Positions 40,023 through 50,020 of a stretch of DNA of 64,000 nt are shown here, in pieces. The stretch comes from Thermoplasmata archaeon (GTDB taxonomy: Archaea > Thermoplasmatota > Thermoplasmata > Thermoplasmatales > Thermoplasmataceae). How positions within the stretch are numbered: the stretch's first letter is position 1; every line of letters begins with the position of its first letter. Under the pieces are notes generated by a model. That model was not told the DNA's origin. It was given only the letters and a program-made list of their open reading frames with translations, and ran no database searches. Location of the stretch: positions 1-64,000 of the forward strand of contig JAKAVO010000005.1 of the NCBI GenBank assembly GCA_021817255.1, written 5' to 3'. Made by a program: the position numbers and the translations under genes.

Positions 40023-40993
40023 GTTCAAAGACCATGAATATTGTACAGTCTATTAATTCAACTCTCGATTACATGATGACCAGGGATACGTCTATAATTC
40101 TCCTGGGTGAGGATATAGGCATTGACGGAGGAGTTTTTAGAGTAACAGAAGGGCTGCAAAAAAAATATGGAAAGGAAAGGGTAATAGATATGCCCCTTGT
40201 TGAACTTGGAATTGTGGGTATGGCTATAGGAATGTCCCTTACAGGGCTAAGGGCAGTGCCAGAAATTCAATTCCAGGATTTTATCTATACAGCCTTTGAC
40301 CAGATTGTGAACCAGGCTGCAAAGATGAGGTACAGAAGCGGTGGAGAGTATAATGTGCCAATGGTCTTGAGAACACCATATGGTGGAGGCATAAGAGGCG
40401 GGCTCTACCATTCCCAGAGCGGGGAGGCATACTTTGCCCATACTGCAGGGCTGACAGTTGTGACACCTTCAAATCCATATGATGCAAAGGGGCTTCTTAT
40501 CAAGAGCTTAAGGTTGAACGACCCTGTTATATTCCTTGAGCCCAAGAAACTCTACAGAAGCCAGAAACAGGAAGTTCCAGAGGAAGAATATGAAATACCC
40601 ATAGGAAAAGCGTCGCTAGTGCATGAAGGAAATGACTTTACATTTATAACCTACGGTTCCATGGTTCCTACAGTGATGAATACAGTTAGCAAAAATAATC
40701 TTGACGCTGATGTTATAGATTTGAGGACGCTGGTTCCGTATGACGGGGAAACTATCCTTAACTCGGTGAAAAAGACCGGAAGAGTCATAATAGTCCATGA
40801 GGCTCCAAGAACGCTTGGAATGGGTTCTGAGATTTCCGCATTCATAGCGGAGAGGGCAATTGATTATCTTTTAGGGCCCATACTTAGAGTGACCGGCCCC
40901 GACACCCCCTTCCCATACAGGCTGGAAGAACACTATCTGCCAAACGAGATGAGGATACTGAAAGCAGTGCATAAAATGCAACAATACAGGTGA
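40019..40993 (+). CDS. 2-oxoacid dehydrogenase E1 component, beta subunit
   Basis: LLGEDIGIDGGVFRVTEGL; MPLVELGIVGMAIG; EIQFQDFIYTAFDQIVNQAAKMRYRSGG; VIDLRTLVPYD. Confidence 0.95.
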   Translation: MSSKTMNIVQSINSTLDYMMTRDTSIILLGEDIGIDGGVFRVTEGLQKKYGKERVIDMPLVELGIVGMAIGMSLTGLRAVPEIQFQDFIYTAFDQIVNQAAKMRYRSGGEYNVPMVLRTPYGGGIRGGLYHSQSGEAYFAHTAGLTVVTPSNPYDAKGLLIKSLRLNDPVIFLEPKKLYRSQKQEVPEEEYEIPIGKASLVHEGNDFTFITYGSMVPTVMNTVSKNNLDADVIDLRTLVPYDGETILNSVKKTGRVIIVHEAPRTLGMGSEISAFIAERAIDYLLGPILRVTGPDTPFPYRLEEHYLPNEMRILKAVHKMQQYR

Positions 40994-40999
40994 TAAAAA

Positions 41000-42367
41000 A
41001 TGTTTAAATTTACTTTGCCGGACATCGGAGAGGGAGTAACAGAAGGAGAAATAATCAAGTGGGCAATCAACGAAGGGGATGTTGTAAAGAAAGAGCAGGA
41101 TATGGTAGAGATAATGACCGACAAGGTCAATATCAACATACCGAGCCCAGTGGAAGGGAAGGTCAACAGAATACTTTTTAAGGAAGGGCAGGTTGTTAAA
41201 GTCGGCGAAGTGATCATAGAAATTGATGACGGCTCTGCGGACGGCAATGAAAAACCTGAAAATAAGGAAAATAAAGAGATGCCCCCAAAAGAGGCTGAGT
41301 CCGCAAAAGAAGATGGAGGAGAGAAAAAAATGATGAATGATGATCAGAATAAAAGAGTACTCGCTTCTCCTACCATAAGGAGAATTGCTAAAGACAGGGG
41401 CATTGATCTGGATGCTATAACACCGACTGGGCCAAATGGGAGAGTTACTCTGGAAGATCTTGATAATGCTGAAAGAGAAATGAAGAAAAATCAGGAATCT
41501 CCTGCTGGCCATGGCGTGAAAGAGGCTCCCGTCCCACCAGCGGCAACGAGATCTATGGAACCTCAGAACCCGGCAGAATCCCAGAAAATGCAGGAGCCAA
41601 AACCCACGAAGGAAGAACCGAAAAATGGCAATGCCCCACAGGAACCATCAGGGCAACCGTCCCAACCTGAAGAAACTGCAAATGCCATTGAGGGGGACCA
41701 GGTTTTTGAACTCCACGGACTGAGGAGGCTCATCTTTGAAAAGATGTCAAAATCAAAACAGATAATGCCTCACTTTATGGTGGCAGAAACCATTGATATT
41801 TCAAAGCTATCGAAAACAATGTCTGATATGAGGGAGAAAGGCACTAAGGTTACATTGACCTCATTCTTTGTCAAGGCAGTTTCTGTGGCCCTGACAGAAT
41901 TTCCAAAGTTCAACGCCCACTATGATGAAGCAAACAGGAGATATATTTTAAGAAAGAATATCAACATGGGCGTTGCTATAGATACCCCAGCAGGCCTTAC
42001 TGTCGCTGTTGTGAAAAATGCAATTGACAAATCTGTTGTGCAGATCTCGGCAGAAATATCTGAACTTGCCAAAAGTGCAAGGGAGAACAGGCTGACGCTT
42101 TCAGACGTTCAGGATTCAACGTTTACAATATCCAATGTTGGTTCTATAGGGGGTTTGATATCCACTCCAATAATAAATTACCCGGAGGTCGCAATACTTG
42201 CTGTTCACAGGTCTACCAAGAAGGGCTCAAACTATGAAGCAGGAGATGATAATACGATTATATCGCTGTCGTGTGATCACAGGCTAATAGACGGGGCTGA
42301 TGCGGCAAGATTTATTGTCAAGGTGAAATCATACCTGGAGGACCCCATATCATTCCTTATAAGGTGA
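41000..42367 (+). CDS. 2-oxoacid dehydrogenase E2 component (dihydrolipoyl acyltransferase)
   Basis: N-terminal lipoyl domain with EIMTDKVNINIPSPVEG; peripheral subunit-binding domain ASPTIRRIAKDRGIDLDAITPTGPNGRVTLEDL; catalytic HRLIDGADAARF. Confidence 0.96.
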   Translation: MFKFTLPDIGEGVTEGEIIKWAINEGDVVKKEQDMVEIMTDKVNINIPSPVEGKVNRILFKEGQVVKVGEVIIEIDDGSADGNEKPENKENKEMPPKEAESAKEDGGEKKMMNDDQNKRVLASPTIRRIAKDRGIDLDAITPTGPNGRVTLEDLDNAEREMKKNQESPAGHGVKEAPVPPAATRSMEPQNPAESQKMQEPKPTKEEPKNGNAPQEPSGQPSQPEETANAIEGDQVFELHGLRRLIFEKMSKSKQIMPHFMVAETIDISKLSKTMSDMREKGTKVTLTSFFVKAVSVALTEFPKFNAHYDEANRRYILRKNINMGVAIDTPAGLTVAVVKNAIDKSVVQISAEISELAKSARENRLTLSDVQDSTFTISNVGSIGGLISTPIINYPEVAILAVHRSTKKGSNYEAGDDNTIISLSCDHRLIDGADAARFIVKVKSYLEDPISFLIR

Positions 42368-43695
42368 TCATGATGAAGTACGACACAATTATTATTGGAG
42401 GAGGACCGGGTGGCTATTCCACAGCTATTAGACTGGGCCAGCTTGGAAGGAGCGTACTTCTCATTGAGAAAAATAAGATTGGTGGAGAATGCCTGAATTA
42501 CGGATGCATTCCGTCCAAGGCCCTTATTGAAATGTCAGAAAACCTATCATATCTGAAAACTCTTCCTGGAGTCAGATTGAGTTATAATATAGACATGAGC
42601 CAGTGGCAGGGCTGGAAATCAACAATGATCAACAGGCTTGTTTCAGGAGTTGAAACCCTTTGCAGGGCTTATGGAGTCAAGATAATAAGTGGTGAGGCTA
42701 AGATTGTGGACAAACAGCATGTACAGATTCGAACCGAAACACACCAGTGTGATAGCCTGGTCATAGCAACGGGTTCATCCCCAACAAAAATAGAAGCATT
42801 CAAGGACGTGATGTACAACAGGGAGATTCTTGACATTAAAACAGTTCCAAAAGACCTTGTCATTATCGGTGGAGGATATATAGGCGTTGAACTTGGAACA
42901 GCCTTTGCAAAACTTGGTTCACAGGTTACCCTCATTGAAATGATGCCAGGAATACTCACAGGAATTGATCCTGAACTCATAAAGCCAGTTGAGAGAAAAA
43001 TGAAGGAAATGGGCATCAGGATACTTCTTTCTGCAAAGGTTTCTTCTGTTGAGAAGAAGGACAAATATTTCATCAAAATGGAATCAGGGGCCAGCATTTC
43101 AGCAGAAGCGGTTCTTGTTACAGTTGGCCGTAAACCAAATACTGAAGGCTTTGGGCTGGAATCACTGAAACTGGAAATGGAAGAGGGTTTTATTAAGACC
43201 GACAAAAGGAAGATGACCAGCGAAAGAGGCGTTTATGCTGTTGGAGATGTATCTACAGGAGGCCCGATGCTGGCGCACAGAGCGTTCTATGATGGAAAAG
43301 TGGTTGCCCAGAACATTGGCGGAAAACAGGCTACTGTGGATTACTATGCAATGCCAATGGTAGTGTATTCTGATCCTGAAATAGCGTTTACAGGAACTAA
43401 AGGGCAGAAAATGACAAGATATCCACTTGCTGCAAACGGCAGAAGCCAGGGGCTCAACAGCTCAAACGGGTTCTACAGCATCTATTATGATGAAGACGGA
43501 ACCATAACTGGTGCAGGAATTGCAGCTCCCCATGCATCCGAGATGATAAGTGAACTGAGCCTTGCAGTTGAAACAGGCATGAATGTCGAGGATGTTGGTT
43601 CAACGATCCACCCACACCCTACAATTTCTGAAGGAATACAGGAATCGGCTGAGATTGCATATGATAAGCCACTCCACTTCAAGCCAATTTCTTGA
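42364..43695 (+). CDS. lpdA: Dihydrolipoyl dehydrogenase (E3)
   Basis: DTIIIGGGPGGYSTAIRLGQLG; GGECLNYGCIPSKALIE; VYAVGDVSTGGPMLAHRA; IHPHPTISE. Confidence 0.96.
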   Translation: MIMMKYDTIIIGGGPGGYSTAIRLGQLGRSVLLIEKNKIGGECLNYGCIPSKALIEMSENLSYLKTLPGVRLSYNIDMSQWQGWKSTMINRLVSGVETLCRAYGVKIISGEAKIVDKQHVQIRTETHQCDSLVIATGSSPTKIEAFKDVMYNREILDIKTVPKDLVIIGGGYIGVELGTAFAKLGSQVTLIEMMPGILTGIDPELIKPVERKMKEMGIRILLSAKVSSVEKKDKYFIKMESGASISAEAVLVTVGRKPNTEGFGLESLKLEMEEGFIKTDKRKMTSERGVYAVGDVSTGGPMLAHRAFYDGKVVAQNIGGKQATVDYYAMPMVVYSDPEIAFTGTKGQKMTRYPLAANGRSQGLNSSNGFYSIYYDEDGTITGAGIAAPHASEMISELSLAVETGMNVEDVGSTIHPHPTISEGIQESAEIAYDKPLHFKPIS

Positions 43696-44338
43696 TCTTG
43701 GAATCAGGGAATATGAGGAGATCTGGAAATTCCAGAAAAAACTTCATTTTTTAAGGTGCAATGAGCTCATAGAGGATACATTTATTCTTGTCGAACATTC
43801 CCCAGGTGTTTTTACAGTTGGAAGAGGAGCCGATCCCAACAATTATAAGGATGTTGAGCCGATATTAGTCGAAAGAGGCGGTGACGTTACATATCACGGG
43901 CCCGGGCAGCTGGTAATCTACCCCATTCTGAGAGTGTACAGCGGAGATGAAAGAAAAGATGTCAGATTATTTGTCCAGACACTGGAAAATGTCATAATGA
44001 ACTCGTTTAGAGAAATGGGGTTTGAGCCACATCTTGGAGAAGAACCAGGCATATGGGTATCCAACTCTCCAAATGGAGATAAAAAGGTCTGCTCACTTGG
44101 AATGAAGATTGACCGGGGAGTATCTTACCACGGGCTATCCATAAACTATGACCAGAGGGTTCTTGAAGGGTTTGGCAAAATAAAGCCATGTGGGCTTGAT
44201 CCAGATACTATGGGATTTCTTGGCGTGAAAAAAGAAAGATTGAGAAAGTCGCTTCTGGATGCAATTGAATCCTCATACAAAAAATTTGAAAGAATTACTG
44301 AAGAATATTTTTTTGATATTTTGAAAAAAGAACTGTAG
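43661..44338 (+). CDS. lipB: Octanoyltransferase LipB
   Basis: LDLGIREYEEIWKFQKKL; LVEHSPGVFTVGRGA; VERGGDVTYHGPGQLVIYPIL; VCSLGMKIDRGVSYHGLSINYD; IKPCGLD. Start placed at internal ATG 43661 (ORF track extends to 43583). Confidence 0.93.
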   Translation: MISHSTSSQFLDLGIREYEEIWKFQKKLHFLRCNELIEDTFILVEHSPGVFTVGRGADPNNYKDVEPILVERGGDVTYHGPGQLVIYPILRVYSGDERKDVRLFVQTLENVIMNSFREMGFEPHLGEEPGIWVSNSPNGDKKVCSLGMKIDRGVSYHGLSINYDQRVLEGFGKIKPCGLDPDTMGFLGVKKERLRKSLLDAIESSYKKFERITEEYFFDILKKEL

Positions 44339-44341
44339 GGT

Positions 44342-44773
44342 TTAATCAGATTCCCTTGACAGGAAAAAACCACCTATAAGCCCACCCACGGCTGGTATTA
44401 TAGCTCCTTCGGAGATCACACTTATAATGGTGGATAGTGGATGCAATCCGAGTTGCAGCTTTGTTTCCATGTATATGCTCCGGATATTATTGGTAAAATA
44501 AAAACTGCCTGTATATCCCATTATAGAATTTATTACTCCTGGTGAAACGTAATATGATATTTCTATAAGAATCAATGAGAGGACAATTCCCCCAACCAGA
44601 CCTGCAACAAATCCTCTTAAACTGCCCCTTGCTGCAATTCCTCCGAACAAGCCCGCCAGAATCCAGCCAATGCCCATCAACGGCCCTAGAATCAACAGAG
44701 ATAGAAAGGTTGCTACCATTCCTTTAAGTATGCTTCCGTTGGAATCAGACGAGTCCAACATGCGTCGCTTCAT
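44342..44773 (-). CDS. Hypothetical four-TM membrane protein
   Basis: 143 aa; Gly-rich hydrophobic segments. Confidence 0.6.
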   Translation of the reverse strand: MKRRMLDSSDSNGSILKGMVATFLSLLILGPLMGIGWILAGLFGGIAARGSLRGFVAGLVGGIVLSLILIEISYYVSPGVINSIMGYTGSFYFTNNIRSIYMETKLQLGLHPLSTIISVISEGAIIPAVGGLIGGFFLSRESD

Positions 44774-45048
44774 AAGTACTGAAATAATATGTCATATATT
44801 AATATTGGTTAGAATACTGAAAAATAAATATAAACTAATATATTATATTGTAAAACTATAGTACAATTAATTTAAAAAGATAGATATAACCTGACTGGGA
44901 TTGAGTGCAAGGCATACTGGGACAGAGAACAAGAAAAGTGTGAATTGATTTAATTTTCACTTTGCATCTTTCTGTGGTTAAGATAACTAGTGAACATTGA
45001 TTCTTTGGAAATACTCTTAATGATAGAAGCCATACTTATACGTTCAGA

Positions 45049-46233
45049 ATGAAAGTAAAAAGCAAATTTGATTCCACTGATATAGGAGAAGTAGAAGACA
45101 TCAAACTTTCAGACATCAAAACTTTTCAGGCCGCTGATTCAAGAATGAACCCGGCAAAACTCTTAGAAGCTATGGCATCAGTCCTTGATAAATTTTACAG
45201 GTCTGAGGAAAACGTAACAATACTTGCACTCGAGACGGGAAGGGCAAAACACCCATGCAAGGAAGAACTTTTGAAGACAATTGACCTGATAAAATACCCA
45301 TATGGCTTGAAGATGATAGAGGCTTTTGGAACAAGCCCGGTAAGAATTGAATATTTCAGAAATGTTTCAGGAATCGCTACGGACAGTTCATTGCCAATTT
45401 TCACTATGTTCAAGGGAATATTAGAATCTATTTTGCAAAAAAGAAAGCCGATGATCCTCCACAACCCATTATGCCCGATCAGTACAATGACGCTGAGCAA
45501 TGATCTGTATGAAACACTAAGGGAGACCGGTGATTATATTTTTGATATTGTTCAGGAAGCCCCTATAAAGGCATTTGACCAGTGGGCAGAGGGTGAAAAA
45601 GTTTTAATCTGGGGAAACACGCATAACTTTGTTGACATTCAGAGGAAGGTCGACAGGAACAATGTTATATGGAACAGGATGGAAAACGGGGTAACTGTTA
45701 TCCCCGATAGGGCACATCTGGATATGGCTGGAAATGCTGTCTCGGGGCTATCTTATCTCTCCGTGTCAAACAGGTTTCTGATGAGCCAGGTTTTCCTCGT
45801 TGCAGATAAGGAATATGTATTTTTTAAGAACAGGCTCATTGAGTATTTGAAAAGAGATGTAAAAACAGGATACGGAGTCGAAGGAGATATCAATTATTTC
45901 AATCACCCGGATGACGCCACAGCCACGAGGGAAGCCGTGAGGAGACTCCTTGAAAATGGTTTTGACTATGTGGAAGGGTTGCATGAAAGTGTGCATCTCC
46001 TCGAAAACAGGTATGGTGAAAATGTTGTGCCAATGGATCAGATAACGGGACCGGTTGTTGTTTTGTATCATTTCAAGAATATCAAGGAAGCTATAGACAA
46101 AGCAGCTGCTGTTAAGAATTGCCAATTTATAAATATTTTTACAGACTCATGCAATACACTGGAATATGTAAGAAACAGGAACAGCACAGAAACAATGAGA
46201 AATCTGGAGAGAAGTAGTTCTCTATTATTATAG
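45049..46233 (+). CDS. Divergent aldehyde-dehydrogenase-like protein, probable pseudoenzyme
   Basis: ALDH-like segments: KRKPMILHNPLCPISTMTLSNDLYETLRETG, PDRAHLDMAGNAVSGLSYLSVSNRFLMSQVFLVADKEYVFFKNRLIEYL, GPVVVLYHFKNIKEAIDKAA; no Cys at the expected nucleophile site. Confidence 0.5.
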   Translation: MKVKSKFDSTDIGEVEDIKLSDIKTFQAADSRMNPAKLLEAMASVLDKFYRSEENVTILALETGRAKHPCKEELLKTIDLIKYPYGLKMIEAFGTSPVRIEYFRNVSGIATDSSLPIFTMFKGILESILQKRKPMILHNPLCPISTMTLSNDLYETLRETGDYIFDIVQEAPIKAFDQWAEGEKVLIWGNTHNFVDIQRKVDRNNVIWNRMENGVTVIPDRAHLDMAGNAVSGLSYLSVSNRFLMSQVFLVADKEYVFFKNRLIEYLKRDVKTGYGVEGDINYFNHPDDATATREAVRRLLENGFDYVEGLHESVHLLENRYGENVVPMDQITGPVVVLYHFKNIKEAIDKAAAVKNCQFINIFTDSCNTLEYVRNRNSTETMRNLERSSSLLL

Positions 46234-46235
46234 AA

Positions 46236-47507
46236 TTATTCTTTCTTCATTCTCTTTACTATTTCATCTGCAAATTCCGAACATTTCAGAGCCCTTATGT
46301 TCATTATCCTGGCTAGGTCCTGCGTAACTTTCTGATCTTTATAGCATGCCGTAATAGCATCATCCAGAATGTTGGCAGCTTCGTTCCATCCAATATGCCT
46401 TAACAGCATAGTTGCAGACAGGATCAGGGATGTTGGGTTTGCAACGTCCATTCCTGCATATTTTGGCGCAGTTCCATGAACCGCTTCAAATATAGCATAA
46501 ACATCTCCTATGTTTGCCCCTGGGGCTATTCCTATCCCCCCTACCTGCGCAGCAAGTGCGTCGGATATAAAATCCCCGTTCAGGTTTGGAGCGGCAATGA
46601 CATCGTATTCTGAAGTCCTGGTAAGCACCTGCTGAAACATGTTGTCTGCTATCCTGTCCTTTATCACTACCTTATCTCCCATTGCATCAGGATTCTGAAG
46701 ATATTCATCCTCGGTAACGGTCTTTTGAGAGAACTCATCCCTTGCAAGTTCGTATCCCCACTCTTTGAATGCCCCCTCAGTATATTTCATTATGTTCCCC
46801 TTGTGCATCATGGTAACACTTTTTCTCTTGTTTGCAATTGCAAATTCTATTGCTTTTCTTACCAACCTCTGGCTCTTGAATTTGCCGATTGGCTTCACTC
46901 CAATTCCTGTATCATCTGTGAGGGTTATTCCAAACTCGTGGGAAAGGAATTCCCTTATCTTTCTTGCACCCTCTGAATCGTACTTCCATTCAATTCCTGC
47001 ATATAGATCTTCAGTGTTTTCCCTGAATACAACCATGTTCATCTGTTCAGGATGGGCTACTGGCGAGGGCACTCCGGGAAAATATTTTACAGGCCTTACG
47101 TTTGCATACAGGTCAAACTTCTGCCGAAGAGTTACATTAAGGCTCCTGAATCCCTGGCCTATTGGAGTTGTTAGCGGACCCTTAATAGATACAATGCACT
47201 TTTCCAACTGCTTCAGTGAATCGTTTGGGAGATGTTCACCAGTTTTCTCAAAAGCTTCCTCTCCAACATTTACTTTTTCCCATTCTATAGATCTTTCCCC
47301 AGAATACGCGACCTCAATTGATGCGTTGACTGTGTTGATCATTGCCTTCGTAATGTCCGGACCGATTCCGTCTCCTTCTATATAACCTATTGTTGCCCTA
47401 TTTGGTACCTTTAATTTATTATCGCTATCGAAGGTTATGTATGCCATTATCCCGTATGCGCACTTTGAATAAATGCTTTTATTCCGTTCCATTTTTTTTA
47501 AAAACAA
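46236..47507 (-). CDS. icd: Isocitrate dehydrogenase (NADP-type)
   Basis: GYIEGDGIGPDITKAM; TTPIGQGFRSLNVTLRQKFDLYANVRPVKYFPGVPSPV; VVFRENTEDLYAGIE; real start probably 47447 (MAYITFDSDNKL). Confidence 0.95.
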   Translation of the reverse strand: MFLKKMERNKSIYSKCAYGIMAYITFDSDNKLKVPNRATIGYIEGDGIGPDITKAMINTVNASIEVAYSGERSIEWEKVNVGEEAFEKTGEHLPNDSLKQLEKCIVSIKGPLTTPIGQGFRSLNVTLRQKFDLYANVRPVKYFPGVPSPVAHPEQMNMVVFRENTEDLYAGIEWKYDSEGARKIREFLSHEFGITLTDDTGIGVKPIGKFKSQRLVRKAIEFAIANKRKSVTMMHKGNIMKYTEGAFKEWGYELARDEFSQKTVTEDEYLQNPDAMGDKVVIKDRIADNMFQQVLTRTSEYDVIAAPNLNGDFISDALAAQVGGIGIAPGANIGDVYAIFEAVHGTAPKYAGMDVANPTSLILSATMLLRHIGWNEAANILDDAITACYKDQKVTQDLARIMNIRALKCSEFADEIVKRMKKE

Positions 47508-47757
47508 AGTGGTGAATCTGTATATTCAATCATCATTCTTTTATGGCACCACGTATACAGCCACAGATGAAACCAGCGAGGCGGATTAGTTAACCTCATA
47601 GAAAAAACAGTCCTGATCTGCCCCCTCATTATTTTTCCAGGAATGGCTTCGTCAGAGAACAGCCTTTTGAAAGAAATTAATGGGCTATGTAGAGACATAT
47701 ATTTTCACATTGAGATCTGGATTGGACATGGGCATAATACCCTGATAATCTTGTAAT

Positions 47758-48642
47758 TTAAAATTGCCTGATCTTCTTCCATGTTTCTGCAATCCTGATG
47801 CATTCCTTTCGCGCTTCTTCTATTTTTCCTGTTTTCGAAAGATAATGTGCCAGATAGAACCCTTCGGTCTTTCTGTAAAAGTTTACCCTTTTCATTGCCC
47901 TTTCTGAGAAATGCTTTTCTGAGTTTGCGAGCAACAGCCTATTTTCATTCAGGGAGAAATCAAAACCAAAAGCTGCATAATCCAATGCCCGATCTCCGTA
48001 TGACGAATCCGCCCAATCAAGTATGCCATTAATCTTCCTGTGGTTATTTGATATTATCACGTTCTTTCTGTAAAGATCGCCGTGTATGAAAGCCATGTCT
48101 CCATCTTCCATATCGTCTGAGACTGTATCCCACTTCTCTTCAATCTCATCGAAAAGCGTTTCCGGCATGATTTCGCCGAGAGAGCGCCTGTAATTCCCTA
48201 TCATTTTAAGTTCTTTCCCGATCCAGGTCTTGTGGTTGTAAACTGGCATTCCAGTTTTTTCCACATCTTCTGCTCTGATAGAACCAAAAAATGATGCTAA
48301 AGATGAAAAATCATTTCTCAATCCTCTCCCAAGCGTAGTGGAGTTTTGAAGGAAATCTCCTTGGATCATACTGTATCCCCCAAAGAAGATTTTGTTGTAG
48401 TTCAAATAGATGTAATCAGGTATGCTGAAGGGGCAATTCTTCAGGATTTTTAAAAGATTTATTTCATTCTTCAGGCTTAACTCATTTCTCTTATTCTTGG
48501 GAATCCTGAATATTATGTCGTTGTTCACTATGACTATATGGTTATTCCACCCGTAATCCAGAAATTTTGTGTCTTTAATTTTTAATTTGGGAAAACTGCT
48601 TTCAATGAGATTTAAAAGGTCCCTGCCTGACAATTCTTCCAT
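47758..48642 (-). CDS. Aminoglycoside-phosphotransferase-fold (APH) kinase-like protein
   Basis: DMAFIHGDLYRKNVIISNNHRKINGILDWADSSYGDRALDYAAF. Confidence 0.88.
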   Translation of the reverse strand: MEELSGRDLLNLIESSFPKLKIKDTKFLDYGWNNHIVIVNNDIIFRIPKNKRNELSLKNEINLLKILKNCPFSIPDYIYLNYNKIFFGGYSMIQGDFLQNSTTLGRGLRNDFSSLASFFGSIRAEDVEKTGMPVYNHKTWIGKELKMIGNYRRSLGEIMPETLFDEIEEKWDTVSDDMEDGDMAFIHGDLYRKNVIISNNHRKINGILDWADSSYGDRALDYAAFGFDFSLNENRLLLANSEKHFSERAMKRVNFYRKTEGFYLAHYLSKTGKIEEARKECIRIAETWKKIRQF

Positions 48643-48745
48643 TTTCGTTCTTTTCCATTATGGTTAATGTTGCTCGCCTCAAATTATTTTCTATATATCA
48701 TTAGCAAAGGTAATTAATATTTGAAACTAATTCCATTGAAAAACT

Positions 48746-50020
48746 ATGAGAAGCCTTGTACTTGGATTGCAGTTTGGTGACGAGGGAAAGGGAAAGATAA
48801 CGGATTTTATTTCCGGAAAAGATTCTGTTTTGGTGAGGTACAATGGTGGCACAAACGCCGGACATACAGTTGTAACTGGCAAAGGCACATTCAAGTTTCA
48901 CCTTTTGCCTGCGGGTTCTCTCAGATCAAAAACAATAGTTCTTGGAAATGGCATGGTTATAGACCCTGAAGCATTGATATCAGAAATTAAAACCATTTTG
49001 CCGGAAAATCCGGAATTGAGAATTTTGGTAAGTTCTGCTGCAAATGTTGTAACTAAGCTGCATAAGGCTATTGACAAATCTCAGGAAGAGATGCGTGGGG
49101 CCAGCAAAATAGGAACGACATCTCATGGAATAGGCCCAACATATGAAGAAAAATACTCAAGAAATGGGATCAGGATCGAAGATCTGAAAGATGTAAATAT
49201 TGTCAGGAAAAAGCTATCACTTATTTCCAAAATGAGGGAGTCAGAGCTAAGGGGAACAGAATACCAGTCGGAAGAGAAGCTTGATGAACTGGCTAATGAA
49301 CTCGCCAGTTCGTGGCCATCTATTAAGAATTTCGTCACCAGAACCGAATCATTCCTTTTTGAAAGCGTAAGAAGTGGAGAGGAAATGGTATTTGAAGGTG
49401 GCCATGGAACATTGCTGGACATTGATTTTGGCTCATATCCATATGTCACATCTTCTAACACAGTATCCGGCGCAATCCACACTGGTTCTGGAGTTTCATT
49501 GAGAAAAATAAACAGGATTATTGGGGTTATAAAATCCTATACATCCAGGGTTGGCGAAGGGCCATTCCCAACAGAATTAAAGGGACAGGAGGCAGATAAG
49601 CTTCGTGAAGCAGGATCGGAGTACGGAACAACTACAGGAAGGCCAAGAAGAGTAGGATGGCTGGATATCCCACTAATAAAATATGCCTCAGAACTCAATG
49701 ACGTTGATGAGCTTTCCATTACAAAGCTTGATGTCCTCGGTGCTTTTAAAGAGATATCGATTTGCAAGTCCTACGACCACAGCATAACAAACCCAATGAA
49801 TGTACTGCTCGGTTTCGAAAAAACAGTACCAGAATACATAACAATGGACAGCTGGGGAATACTTAAAGAATCAGAAATACAGCATATTGTTGAAACTGGT
49901 TATAAAAGTGTGCCGCAGGAGATGAAGGACTACATTGGAACAATTGAGAAAATGTGCAATAAGCCTGTGAAGATAATTTCCATAGGCAAAATACGGGAAA
50001 GCACAATTATAAAAGAGTAA
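48746..50020 (+). CDS. purA: Adenylosuccinate synthetase
   Basis: LGLQFGDEGKGKITDFIS; VRYNGGTNAGHTVV; TTSHGIGPTYEEKYSRNGIRIEDL; FEGGHGTLLDIDFGSYPYVTSSNT; EYGTTTGRPRRVGWLDIP. Confidence 0.96.
   Translation: MRSLVLGLQFGDEGKGKITDFISGKDSVLVRYNGGTNAGHTVVTGKGTFKFHLLPAGSLRSKTIVLGNGMVIDPEALISEIKTILPENPELRILVSSAANVVTKLHKAIDKSQEEMRGASKIGTTSHGIGPTYEEKYSRNGIRIEDLKDVNIVRKKLSLISKMRESELRGTEYQSEEKLDELANELASSWPSIKNFVTRTESFLFESVRSGEEMVFEGGHGTLLDIDFGSYPYVTSSNTVSGAIHTGSGVSLRKINRIIGVIKSYTSRVGEGPFPTELKGQEADKLREAGSEYGTTTGRPRRVGWLDIPLIKYASELNDVDELSITKLDVLGAFKEISICKSYDHSITNPMNVLLGFEKTVPEYITMDSWGILKESEIQHIVETGYKSVPQEMKDYIGTIEKMCNKPVKIISIGKIRESTIIKE

Noticed and set aside
44370-44400. AAGCCCACCC string as another IS605 right-end copy
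   Set aside because: No paired GTGGG arm in hairpin arrangement; lies within a coherent membrane-protein ORF.
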